This document shows positions 1-10,398 of a stretch of 64,000 nt of DNA, piece after piece (position 1 is the stretch's first letter; each line of letters begins with the position of its first letter). The translations under genes were made by a program, and so were the position numbers. Under the pieces are notes generated by a model. The model did no database searches. It was not told where the DNA came from and saw only the letters and a program-made list of their open reading frames with translations. Source of the DNA: Ehretia macrophylla. Its lineage: Eukaryota; Streptophyta; Magnoliopsida; Boraginales; Ehretiaceae. Location: positions 25,879,498 to 25,943,497 of the forward strand of contig CM075767.1 in the NCBI GenBank assembly GCA_037974665.1, read 5' to 3'.

Positions 1-53
1 TGATATTATTACAATAAAGGTATGTTATTTACACAATGTCTATCTCACCATCA

Positions 54-515
54 TTAGCTCCTTGGTGCAACACAAACCTTCAATCTTGCATCCTCGTTGA
101 AGAAAGCCATCGAACCATCATGATTTGTAATTATGGGATCACTATTATCCTTATCAACTTCGCCTTTGTACACTAAACTAAATCCCCATTTGCTAACTGA
201 ATGAAGTAGAGGATTAGTAACCTCAAATAGGCAACAACTCTTTAGCTCTTTCCACTCTCTGCTACTTGTAATTTTACCAATTGGTATATAAACTAATACA
301 AAATGTTGGGAGCCCCAATACCTCCAAGAAGACAACCTTGTCACCTGACCATTATAAGAAGACAAACACAACTCTTGAAAGATACAAATAGCACACAATG
401 CAAATCCTCGAAGTCGTCTATCAGTATACCAAGATGGAGAGAGAGTGAATGTCACTAGAGGTCCTGTACTCTGGTAAAACCAATCTGGAATTTCAATCCT
501 TGGAAAAGTAACTTA
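54..515 (-). pseudogene. TNL C-terminal C-JID (post-LRR jelly-roll) exon
   Basis: Minus-strand reading begins near EIPDWFYQSTGP (the family's conserved IPxWF region) and continues through RGFALCAICIFQE and KWGFSLVYKGE to a stop at 54-56. These blocks are typical of the C-JID domain that follows the LRRs in TNLs and, in known TNL structures, contacts effectors. The last ~145 codons are uninterrupted, so this domain is the best preserved part besides the TIR. A stop lies in frame just upstream, so the exon probably begins at an AG acceptor close to 512. Confidence 0.85.
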
Positions 516-1204
516 CAGTACTTCCTGCCTCGTACATAAGACATTTGACATAGATCTTGATGCACATATAAAGAAGGGTTAATTATATATGCGAATAGTC
601 CTTAATGTTGTCACATTTTAAAAAAAAAAAAAAAAATTTAATCTTTGATGTTCCAAAAAGTGCAAACAAGTCTCTCATAATTATCAACATTGGCCAAATT
701 AGTACTTTCTATTATGAATACCATTAGATTGAAGGAATATGCACAGTATTTCAAGGTAAAATTGAAAATTAATATTTTTCAATTTAGTCCTCAAATTTTG
801 TAAAAAAAGTTTTAATTTAATCCTTAAAGTTTTCCTTTTTTCCTTTTTCAATGGAGGAGGTAGGGGTGATGAGAATGAGTTAAGGTGGTGAAAGGTTTGC
901 TAGGGTAGGTGGGATGGGATAAACTAGTGAAAGGTAAGGGTGGGGTAGAAGGGCTACGATAGGTTTAGAGGGTGGGGTGGAGTGCTAAGTTAGGTTTAGA
1001 GGGTAGGGTGGAGGGGCTAGTTTACGGGAAAGACTGGTAGGGAATTGGGGATTGGATGGACAAAATGGTAATTTTTGATAGGTTTTATAAGGGTAATTAA
1101 GTAATTTAATATATATCTTGTTAAGAATTTAATGGGATTGACTAATATGCTCATATATGGAGAATATTGGGGACTTATTTGAATAAGTTGAAACAATAAG
1201 AACT
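516..1204. other. Non-coding stretch with a G-rich repeat block
   Basis: No gene seen. It lies between the C-JID and LRR parts of the TNL. It contains a poly-A tract near 625-640 and a strongly purine-rich plus-strand block (about 850-1070). In that block a phrase around TAGGTTTAGAGGGT occurs twice about 37 bp apart (near 960 and 997). Several GGG/GGGG runs close together could form G-quadruplexes. Confidence 0.5.
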
Positions 1205-1460
1205 AATTTATAAAAAGGATAAATTATGCATATAGTCTCTATTATTTACACATTTTCTAAAGTTGGTTTTTAAGGCTTCAAAAAAAATCATATTAGTCCC
1301 TAATGTTTAAAAAGTAATTCAAAATGATCTATATTATTCAAAACTAGCTAATTTAGTCCCTATTATTTCTAAAAAAAATTATTTATTCCCTAAATAGGGG
1401 TCATGTGCAAGGACTAAATTGATTTTTGTAGTAAACAATAATACATGGGCAATGGCTATC
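1205..1460. repeat. Diverged module duplicated at about 2500-2660
   Basis: The stretch around TTATTTATTCCC ... GGGGTCATGTGCAAGGA (1376-1415) recurs in the same orientation near 2590-2630, with similar flanking AGTCCCTAATGTTT-type phrases. It is probably a partial copy of the same inverted-repeat element family. Confidence 0.55.
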
Positions 1461-1554
1461 TTCTATTAGAAGCTATGCACTTTAGAGTTTTCCCCACTAT
1501 CGATATATTCTTATAAAGGGTAAATTTCATGTTTACTCCCTATAGTTTATATGA

Positions 1555-2035
1555 GGGAAAATTCTACATTTAGTTCCTATTATTTGTAAAATGTCTCAAT
1601 TTAGTCCCTATTGTTTAAAATATTTCAATTTAATCCTTATTGTTTCATCAAAAGTTTCAATTTTGTCCCTATTGTTTAAAATGTCTCAACTTAGTCTCTA
1701 TTGTTTCCCAAAAAGTTTCAATTTCGTCCCTATTATTTTTTAAAAGTTTTAATTTTGTCTCTATTATTTTTTTAAAGTTTCAAATTTGTCCCTATTATTT
1801 AAAGACTAAATTGAATTTTTTGAGAAACAATTGAGATGAATTTGAAACTTTTTGAAAATAATAGGGACGAAATTGAAAATTTTGAAAAATAATAATGACG
1901 AAATTGAGAATTTTAAACAATAGGGATGAAATTGAAACTTTTAAGAAAATAGTAGGGAGTAAATTGAGATATTTTAAACAATAGGGACTAAACTAAAATT
2001 TTATGTAAACAATAGGGACTAAATATGAGATTTTT
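1555..2035. repeat. Foldback module built of ~30-bp tandem repeats
   Basis: The left half repeats a phrase like CAATTTAGTCCCTATTGTTT every ~30-36 bp; the right half carries its complement (AAACAATAGGGACTAAATTG). The module would fold into one long hairpin. Ends resemble the element at 3678-4161 (GGGAAAATTCTACATTTAG at left). ORFs across it are by-products of the repeat. Confidence 0.75.
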
Positions 2036-2059
2036 TCTATTTTTTAATGTCATCTCTAA

Positions 2060-2493
2060 TATTTTAAATGAAAATTTTTACATTTAGTCCCTATTGTTTG
2101 CAAAATATCTTAATTTAGTCCTTGTTGTTTAAAAAGTCTCAATTTCGTCCATATTGTATAAAATGTCTCAATTTTGTCCCTATTGTTTCTAAAAAAATTT
2201 TAATTTCGTCCGTATTGTTTCTAAACAGTTTCAATTTCATCCTTATTATTTTCTTAAAGTTTCAAATTCATCCCTATTATTCAAGGACTAAATTAAATTT
2301 TTTTGAGAAATAATAGGGACTAATTTGAAACTTTTGAGAAATAATAAGGATGAAATTGAGAAACTTTAAATAATAGGGATGAAATTAAAATTTTTAGGAA
2401 AATAATAGGGACTAAATTGAGACATTTTAAACAATAAGGATTAAATTAATTTTTTTTGCAAACAATAGGGACTAAATGTGAGAATTTTCCTAT
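2060..2493. repeat. Second foldback module of the same family
   Basis: Same layout as the module at 1555-2035: left arm with repeated TTTAGTCCCTATTGTTT-like units, right arm with the complement, ending GGGACTAAATGTGAGAATTTTCC near 2493 (given here only as a description of the edge). Only about 25 bp separate it from the first module. Confidence 0.7.
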
Positions 2494-2924
2494 TTTAAAA
2501 GATTTATAATAGTCTCTAATATTTATAAAAATCATTCGAAATGGTCTTTATTGTTTAAAATTAACCAATTCGGTTCTTATTATTTTCAAAAAAAATTATT
2601 TATTCTCCAAATGGGGTCATGTGCAAGGATTAAATTGAATTTTTTAGTAAACAAAAAGGATTAAATTGAATTTTAAGGACTGAATTGGTTAATTTTAAAT
2701 AATAAGGACCATTTTGAATAATTTTTGTAAATATTAAGAATTATTATAAATATTTTAAAATATTAGCAACGACATTTAAAAAAATATGTAAACTATAGGC
2801 TGCAAATGTGAAGTCTACCCTTTATAAGAATATATCGATAGTGGGGACTATTTGCGCAATCAATGCTACAAAGAAAGCAACGTTGTTAGTTAGCATGTAT
2901 GTACGTAGTATACCTCCCCTACAT

Positions 2925-3022
2925 GCAGATACACACAAAACACATATACAAACACATACACGCACAGATATATACATATACATGTATATATATGTCTAGA
3001 GAGAGAAAGAAAGAGAGAGAGA
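2925..3022. repeat. Compound microsatellite
   Basis: Consecutive ACAC/CACATA, TATATACATATACATG and GAGAGAAAGAAAGAGAG tracts. It directly follows the last recognisable LRR codons of the TNL on the minus strand; the translated tail after SAFRDW is microsatellite-encoded, so the coding part stops at about 3023. Confidence 0.85.
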
Positions 3023-3668
3023 GTACCCAATCCCGAAAGGCTGAGAAAAACTGGGGTACGCGTTGCTTGAATGCATTGGTTTGTGGGCTGTCATATGTCT
3101 CTTGCATTTGGACAAGTTGGCAGCAACGAGCAAGTGACAAGTGATGCAAATGTTCATACTTGCGAAGAAGATCTACCAAATTTGGGATTCTTGTCAATGC
3201 TGTACAATTATCTAGAACAAGCTCCTTTATACTTGATGGAAGTGTTGGTAACACTTGAAGCATTCTGCATTTATCTAAGTGAAGGACTTGAAGACAACAC
3301 AGCCGATTAATGCTTTCAGGTAAAGACATAAAATTGTTACCACCCATATATAATTCTTGTAATGAAGATATGCAGCCGATACTCTCAGGAATTAATACTT
3401 CTGTCGCAACATCACAATCGTCCATCTTTCGGAGACGGTTGAAACCTCCAAGTGACTAGAAATATTCACCTCTCCTCGTTGCTGTCAGATCAAGAATCCT
3501 TAAACGACTCGTATTCTTGTGGAATTCCGGAAAACAAAATTCGAAGTCTCAAAAGAAATCGAGAATTTCAAGAGATTCCATCTGAATAATTCTTGGAAAT
3601 TTCTTTAGTTTATGACAACATCTCAAATTTAAATGAACAAGCTTCTTGTGCACTCCAATGGATGGATG
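3023..3668 (-). pseudogene. TNL LRR region, distal part
   Basis: Minus-strand translation after the foldback insertion continues as HPSIGVHKKLVHLNL and MESLEILDF, then stops (TGA); further on it gives leucine-rich repeats such as SLQELYMGGNNFMSLPES, CCLQVLHLDKC and IKELVLDNC. This is the usual TNL order leading to the C-JID. At least two stop codons break it (after LEILDFF, and before SLGGFNRL). The TNL assignment of the LRRs is firm. Confidence 0.85.
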
Positions 3669-3677
3669 GAGTTCTAA

Positions 3678-4161
3678 GGGAAAATCTCACATTTAGTCTC
3701 TATTGTTTACACAAAATTTCAGTTTAGTCTTTATTATTTAAAATATCTCAATTTAGTCTCTGTTATTTTTTTAATAGTTTCAATTTCGTCCATATTGTTT
3801 AAAGTTTCTCAATTTCGTCCTTATTGTTTTATAAAAATTTTAATTTCGTCCCTATTATTTTTAAAAAGTTTTAAATTCGTCCTTATTGTTTCTCAAAAAA
3901 TTTCAATTTAGTCCTTGAATAATTGAGATGAATTTGAAACTTTAAGAAAACAATAGAGACGAAATTGAAACTTTTTAAAAATAATAGAGATGAAATTAAA
4001 ACTTTTTGAAAAATAATGGGGACTAAATTAAAATATTTTAAACAATAAAGACGAAATTGAAACTTTTGATAAAACAATAAGAACTAAATTGAGATATTTT
4101 AAACAATAAAGACTAAATTGAGACATTTGTAAACAATAAGAATTAAATGTGAAATTTTTCC
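3678..4161. mobile_element. Foldback MITE inserted in the TNL LRR exon (9-bp TSD)
   Basis: The 484-bp element is flanked by GAGTTCTAA at 3669-3677 and 4162-4170. Its ends are inverted repeats (left GGGAAAATCTCACATTTAG; the right end is the complement with a few changes). The arms are ~30-bp tandem repeats of the TAGTCCCTATTGTTT type. A 9-bp duplication with long inverted repeats fits Mutator-like (MULE) non-autonomous elements. Removing the element and one duplication copy rejoins the LRR reading frame without a gap, which confirms the borders. Confidence 0.88.
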
Positions 4162-4485
4162 GAGTTCTAACAACCTTCCACAATCCTCAAGATCTACTAC
4201 CTCCAAGCTGGGCATACCAGAAAAATCTGGAGTTTCTACAATTTGACTGCTAGGTAATTGAAGGCTGACAAGCTTTCTTGATTCAAAATTTGCTGGTAAA
4301 GATTCAGCTGGGTATTGAGCCCAATAAAGCCACCGCAAACGATTAGGAAGATAATCAGGGCCTTGAGAAAAGTGGCCATTGTGAATTTCTAGTAGCCTTA
4401 ATCTATTCATGTTTCTAAAGGTTCCTTCACTTAACTTGATCTCATGATTCTCTTTTAGCACTATGCGTTGAATTTCAACGGTTGC
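4162..4485 (-). pseudogene. TNL exon 3, first LRRs
   Basis: It begins after a TGTAG acceptor and reads ATVEIQRIVLKENHE, then FRNMNRLRLLEIHNG, LPNRLRWLYWAQYP and LVSLQLPSSQI, a classic TNL LRR start, to LEDCGRLLEL where the MITE interrupts. The preceding exon ends in NNT, the usual position of this intron in TNLs. No stop lies within the exon up to the insertion. Confidence 0.88.
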
Positions 4486-4777
4486 CTACAGACGAATATT
4501 TTTATAATGAATAGCTAACAGTGCCTCTGGTTAAAAAAAAGTAAGAAAAAGGAAAAGAAAAAAAGATTTTGAAAATTGAGAGAAACTGATGAAAACAAAG
4601 GAGCAATCAAAATTGTACTCTTTTAAACCAAAATAAAATATACCACAAGATATGTAGGATATAAAGTCACTGTTATATAATATACTTTTTTAATTCTTTG
4701 AATAATTAAAATTAAGTAAATGATGAATTAAGGTGGTTAAAGGTATGTATAAACAAAGTAGATAAAAAAAAACCTAA
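4486..4777. other. TNL intron 2, 5' AT-rich part
   Basis: AT-rich sequence with poly-A tracts and no coding signal. It belongs to the TNL intron between the NB-ARC and LRR exons. Confidence 0.5.
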
Positions 4778-5059
4778 CACTACAAGAATCAGCAACATAG
4801 GCGAGAAAAACAATCCACTGCCAAATAGCAATGACAAGGCCGACGGATTTTCTACGAACCAAGAATTGACGCCAAAGGTTGGCGACGGCTTAGGGATTTT
4901 CGCACAAAAAAAATCATAATGAAAAAAGGACCGTCATTGTTAAGTTGTTATTTTGTTGTGCCGGCATGGGCGGTAAATGCTCAATTATTTCCAATTTTTT
5001 ATTTATTAATTAAAACCCATCATCATGTCGTCACTGGATAGCTACAAAGTGGCGATGAA
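4778..5059. mobile_element. CACTA (En/Spm) transposon end fragment
   Basis: It starts with CACTACAAGAATCAGCAAC, the conserved CACTA terminal sequence, followed by subterminal GCGACGG/GACGG-type motifs (GCCGACGGATTTTCTACG near 4833, GGCGACGGCTTAGGG near 4882). No opposite terminus is present, so this is a truncated end. Confidence 0.6.
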
Positions 5060-5066
5060 TTTAATT

Positions 5067-5333
5067 AGGGTAAAATGCACAAGATTCCCATGTGCTTTTG
5101 TAAAGTTGCACACTATCCTCTGTAGTTTTAAAAGTGCACGGTACCCGCCTGTGGTTTTTGAAGCTAAGCACAACACATGCATCCTACTTTCTGTTAAAAT
5201 AGACGAATTTTTTGACGGAAAGGGCTACTGTGCTTAGTTTCAGAAATCACATGGGAGTACCGTACACTTTTGAAATCACACGGGATATTGTACAACTTTA
5301 CAAAAACACAGGAGGTCCTGTGCACTTTACCCT
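5067..5333. mobile_element. MITE with ~125-bp inverted-repeat arms and 7-bp TSD
   Basis: The left arm starts AGGGTAAAATGCACAAG and the right arm ends with its complement (GTGCACTTTACCCT). The arms pair over roughly 125 bp with a short centre. TTTAATT flanks both sides (5060-5066 and 5334-5340). It is related to the larger element at about 34958-35795. Confidence 0.8.
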
Positions 5334-5470
5334 TTTAATTAATAATATATAATTTCTTTACTATATTTTTAAGTGTTGCAATAGATAAAAATGTGATAAT
5401 GAGAAATAATATATAATGCTAAGTATGACCAAAACAAATGATAAGAAGTTTAGTTTCCTAGAGCTCTTAC

Positions 5471-6558
5471 CGTGTTATTCGTCAGCACATCAATTATGTC
5501 GTCAGGAAGCCATAGTCTACTGTATCTTCCAGGCTCCTTACTAGCTTTTCTTTGAACAATATGCCGACCCATTTCTTGAATCAAATCATGCATTTCGATT
5601 ACTCCATCTGATATATGTAAGAGGGATTTTTGAATTAGAACCGTGATGCCGTCCACAGGGTGGAAACCAAAACTATGAAACACTCTTTTCACTTTATATT
5701 CATGGTGCCCTCTGAAGAAACATGCAATAGAAGAAACATGCAATATCTAGAATTTTTTCTTGTTGAATATTGTTTAATCCATCAAAGCTTATTTCAAGAG
5801 CAACAAAATTTTTATCTTCTGGTGCATCTTTAAGTCTATGAAGTGCACTTTCCCAGTCATCTATTCCTCGTCCATTTAAGGTAGAACCCAAGACTTCAAG
5901 AGCTAAAGGAAGCCCATCAGCATACCTCACAACACGATGTGAAAGATGAACAAAATTTTCAACTGGATGGCTCATCTTAAAAGCATGCAAACTAAAGAGT
6001 TGCATAGCTTCACTATTAGACAAAAGTTCAACTTCTTAGCTCTCATTTACCTCATTCAATAAGTGTTTGTCTCTTGTTGTTATTATAATTCTACTTCCAA
6101 TACCAAACCACTCGCGTTCTCCTGCTAATGATTGTAATTGTTTTATGTAGTCTACATCATCAAAAACTAGTAGAAAGTACTCTTTTAAAACAAATCATAT
6201 CCTTTATCATGTTGCTTCCTTCATTTGCATCACTTATATTTACATGTTCCAACTTTAGGACTTGTGAGAGGAGAATATTTTGCAAATCCACCATTTCACG
6301 TTTGCTCATGCCTTGAAGAAAACAACCTCCTTCAAATGCACCAATGAGCTTATCAAAAATAGCTCTCGCAATAGTTGTTTTTCCAATGCCCCTATGCCCC
6401 AAATCCTGAAAAAACAAACATCATTGAGTTCCCTTAACAAGAATGAACTTATTTTCGTCGTGCAAGATTCTATTCCCACAAGAACTTTATTAGAAGCTTT
6501 TGGGCGCAATTGAGTAAATATCTCTGCAACTAGCTTCTTTATGCATGATGCTTGGTTC
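5471..6558 (-). pseudogene. TNL exon 2, NB-ARC domain (broken)
   Basis: The acceptor is a CAG just before 6558; translation starts NQASCIKKLVAEIFTQL. Motifs in order are GIES, the P-loop (about 6360-6400), [12 protein letters not shown] (kinase-2), [14 protein letters not shown] (RNBS-B), GLPLALEVLGS (GLPL), DIACFF (RNBS-D) and EMHDLIQEMGRHIV (MHD). Lesions: one G missing in the P-loop so GIGGIGKTT shifts frame; an extra T just before kinase-2 (about 6175); TAA at 6036-6038 where a tyrosine is usual; and a 16-bp tandem duplication at about 5715-5746 in RNBS-D. It cannot encode a working ATPase switch. Confidence 0.93.
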
Positions 6559-6771
6559 CTGCAAATTACAATGAATCACTATTATTGCACTGTAAGGTCA
6601 CTAATAATTTGCTTAAATTTTGTCTGTACTTTTAATACACTAGTTATAAGTATCAACATTTCTCAAGAGCAACAAATAGTTCTGTTTAAAGCTCATTGTA
6701 ACGATTTTTAATGTGAATTAAGGAGCAAAGATAAACCTTTTTTTTTTTTTGCTACCCTATCTCAATAAGAT

Positions 6772-7010
6772 GAGAGCCGGCCCAAGCTAAGGGTAGCTTA
6801 GGCCTGTGCCTAAGGCCCCCTTAGCTTGGGGGCCCCAAGTTAAAAAAAAAAAATACTAAGCTTGATAAGGTAATGAACGCCAAACGGCCAACAATTAAAA
6901 TAATTTTTAACTATTGAAGGCCCAAAGGCCAGCATGGCAGCAACCTCAAACAGGTATGACCAACGACCAGAATTTTTAACTATTGTTTGGGACCGTTCAT
7001 TATCCTCTTC

Positions 7011-7057
<47 letters not shown>

Positions 7058-7410
7058 AAAGTAAAGCTCTAGTATATATATCATTTCTTTCCTCATTTTT
7101 TACACACTTCACTCTTATGCTCTTTGTATTTTTTTATACTCTAAAGTCTCCAGAGCCGACCCAAGCTAAGGGCAGCTTGGGTCTGTGCCCAAGGCCCCAC
7201 TTAGCTTGGGGGCCCCAAGTTAAAAAAAATAATAATACTAAGCTTGATAAGGTAATGAAGGCCAAACGACCAGCAATTAAAAGAATTTTTAACTATTGAA
7301 GGCCCAAAGGCCAGCATGGCAGTAACCTCAAACAGGTATGACCAACGACCAGAATTTTTAACTATTGTTTGGGACCGTTCATTATCCTCTTCTTTTAAAA
7401 AAAAAAAAAT

Positions 7411-7443
<33 letters not shown>

Positions 7444-7805
7444 TAATAAAGTAAAGCTCTAGTATATATATCATTTCTTTCCTCATTTTTTACACACTTC
7501 ACTCTTATGCTCTTTGTATTTTTTTATACTCTAAAGTCTCCAGAGCCGACCCAAGCTAAGGGCAGCTTGGGCCTGTGCTCAAGGCCTCACTTAGCTTGGG
7601 GGCCCCAAGTTAAATAAATAATAATACTAAGCTTGATAAGGTAGTGAAGGCCAAACGACCAGCAATTAAAAGAATTTTTAACTATTGAAGGCCCAACGGC
7701 CAGCATGGCAGCAACCTCGAACAGGTATGACCAACGGCCAGAATTTTTAACTATTGTTTGGGACTGTTCAGTATCCTCTTCTTTAAAAAAAATAAAAATA
7801 AATAA

Positions 7806-7858
<53 letters not shown>

Positions 7859-8000
7859 TAATAAAGTAAAGCTCTAGTATATATATCATTTCTTTCCCCA
7901 TTTTTTACACACTTCACTCTTATGCTCTTTGTATTTTTTTACACTCTAAAGTCTTCTATTGTTTATTGTGATATTAATTTTGCATATAATATAAGAAAGC
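6772..8000 (+). repeat. Triplicated hAT 5'-end unit (~380-410 bp each)
   Basis: Three tandem copies start at about 6772, 7151 and 7541 with AGAGCC(G)GCCCAAGCTAAGG, each followed by a hairpin (AGCTTGGG...CCTAAGGC...CTTAGCTTGGGGGCC), a phrase AACAGGTATGACCAACG, a TA microsatellite (near 7021-7052, 7427-7445, 7809-7855) and TCTTTGTATTTTTTTA. A fourth copy of the terminal motif, CAGGGCCGGCCCAAG, lies at 8000-8014. This GCCGGCCC-type end is typical of plant hAT elements carrying DUF4371 transposases, and such a gene follows immediately. Confidence 0.75.
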
Positions 8001-8269
8001 AGGGCCGGCCCAAGAAAGAAAGCATAGAGGTATACATTCAACTCTTCTTTTTATTTTTTTATGTGATAAATTTTGATATTGTTTACATACTTATATATAT
8101 CTTAACTTGAAATAATTAATTTTTTTACTTATATTCATTTTTTTATTAATTGTTCTTATATGCAATAGTTTAGTTTTTCTTTTTTTTTCATTGCAATTAT
8201 TGGGCTATTTTTTATATTGAATTTATTGTAATTTTTTTGAGTTTTGTTGTACCTAAATTTGAAGCAAGT

Positions 8270-10398
8270 ATGTCTAGTAGGAAATATCCATTGGGTTATG
8301 AAAAACTTAAGAAAAAAAAAGAGAATATAAAGTTTAATTAAATCTCAAAGAGGAGCTTTAGAAAAGTTTATTACCACTAACAAAAGAGATGAAAGTAACT
8401 CAAGTAAAGAAACTAATGAACTATCAAATTTAAATAACTTAGGAGATCATGAAGTCATGGTAGAAAAAGACATAGAAAATTGTAATAATAAAATGTGTGA
8501 TAATGTGATGGTTGATGAAGAAAGTCAAGAAAATAATGAAGAAAACATGAAAACTAGAAATCTTAAAGATCATTTAGATTGTATTTATGATCCGGGAAGA
8601 TGGGAAAATCTTAATAATAAATTAATAGACTTATTAGTCCAATAAGAGTGAGTGATATAAATTTTCCAAAAGATGAAACTTGTAGACACTTTTCTACTTC
8701 TCATTATATAAGAAAACTGTCAAATGGAGAAAAACATGATAGAAGATGGTTAGTGTATTCAAAAGATTTTGATAACGTATATTATTTTTGTTGTAAATTG
8801 TTTGGTACAAAATCTAGTATGATGAGCCAATTGAGTAACGAAGGAACTAAAGATTGGAAACATCTAAGTGCTAGGCTGAAGAGTCATGAAACAAGTAATG
8901 AACATAAAGTTAACATGAGTGCTTGGTTTGATTTAGAATCGAGATTATTAAAGAACAAAACAATTGATAAAGATGCTGAAGAAAGACTTAATAAAGAGAA
9001 AGAACATTGGAGAAATGTCCTAAAAAGAATAATTGCTCTTATAAAAAGTTTAGCTAAAAATAATTTGGCATTTTGTGGGAATAATGAGAAAATTTATCAA
9101 GAAAATAATAGAATTTTTTTAAGCTTTATTGAGATGATTACTGAGTTTGATCCAATAATGAAAGAACATGGTCGGCGTATTCAAAATGGCGAAATTCATA
9201 AACATTATTTAGGACATAATACTCAAAATGAGTTAATACAAGTGTTGGCACATAAAGTAAAAAGTTTAATTTTAAAAAATATTAAAGAAGCAAAATACTA
9301 TTCAATTATACTTGATTGTACTCCCGATTTGAGCCACCAAGAACAAATATCTATGATTTTAAGGTGCGTCGATATTTCATCTAGTCCAATAAGAATAGAA
9401 GAATACTTTTTAGGATTTTTGAATGTAGGAGATACTTTTGGAAAAGACAATTTTGATGAACTTATAGGAGAAATTAAGAACTTAGAACTTGATATTAATG
9501 ATGTAAGAGGACAAGGTTCTGATAATGGATCTAACATGAAAGGAAAACACCAAGGTGTGCAGAAAAGGTTATTAGATATAAATCCTAGAGCATTGTATAC
9601 GCCATGTGCATGTCATAGTCTGAATTTAGTACTTTGTGATATTGCTTCTTCATGTGCTAGAGCAATATCATTTTTCGGAGTTCTACAATGGATATATATA
9701 TTCATTATTCTCTTCTTCACCTAAACAGTGGAAAATTTTAAAAAATAACATATCTAATTTAACGGTTAAGTCGTTATCACAAACTCATTGGGAAAGTCAT
9801 ATTGAAAGTGTAAAGGCTATTAGATATCAAGCTCCAAAAATTAGAGATGCTTTGTTTGAACTAACAGAAACAAGTGATGATCCTAAAATAAAGAATGAAG
9901 CTAACAGTCTAGCAACTTATGAACTAGAGGATTTTGAATTTTTATTAGGTATGACGGTTTGGTATGATATCTTGTTTGCGGTAAACTCTGTTAGTAAGAA
10001 CTTTCAAAGTGAAAATATGCACATTGATATTGCTATAGATCTTCTTAAGGGTCTTGTTTCTTTTTTTGAAAATTATAGGGAAAATGGATTTGTATATGCT
10101 ATGATTTCAGCCAAAGAAATTGCAAATGAAATGGAAATAGAACCTAAATTTCATGAAAAACGTGTGATTCATAGAAAGAAACAATTTGACGAAGATGTTG
10201 GTGATGATAAAACAAAATCTCTTGAAGAATTATTTAGAATTGAGTATTTTCTTTACAAGATTGATCAAATTATTTATTCACTTAAAACTAGATTTGAGCA
10301 ATTTGAAGTAGTTGAAAAAAATTTGGATTCTTATTCAATTTCACTAGATTAAAGTCAATGGATGAAGATACTATTAAACAATGTTGCTTGAATCTCCC
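8270..10398 (+). pseudogene. hAT-superfamily transposase relic (TTF zinc finger, DUF4371)
   Basis: It starts at ATG 8270 (MSSRKYPLGYEKLKKKK). It shows the pre-finger DPGRWENLNNKL; then CRHFSTSHYIRKLSNGEKHDRRWLVYS-type sequence with the TTF finger (YYFCCKLFG ... WKHLSARLKSHETSNEH); then DUF4371 with ILDCTPDLSHQEQ (first catalytic Asp) and RGQGSDNGSNMKG plus PCACHSLNLVL. Frameshifts occur in the A-run near 8310, at about 8643, about 9690 and about 10320. The C-terminal dimerisation (hATC) domain is missing, so it is also truncated. It lies antisense inside TNL intron 1. Confidence 0.9.

Larger units (their letters stand above)
1491..2847. mobile_element. 1.36-kb non-autonomous element with perfect 32-bp terminal inverted repeats
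   Basis: Positions 1491-1522 and 2816-2847 are exact reverse complements (outermost bases TCCCCACTATCG), and the similarity continues imperfectly for about 25 bp inward. The interior has no coding capacity; it holds two foldback modules (about 1555-2035 and 2060-2493) and a third inverted module (about 2505-2790). I could not find a convincing target-site duplication at these edges, so the superfamily is unassigned. Confidence 0.7.

Noticed and set aside
1640..2313. 63-64-aa ORFs rich in NFV/PYY repeats (also at 3883-4077)
   Set aside because: They are translations of the ~30-bp tandem units in foldback arms; no independent coding evidence.
6840..7901. Minus-strand ORFs with YIYIYI runs
   Set aside because: They cross TA microsatellites in the hAT terminal repeats and recur because the unit is triplicated.
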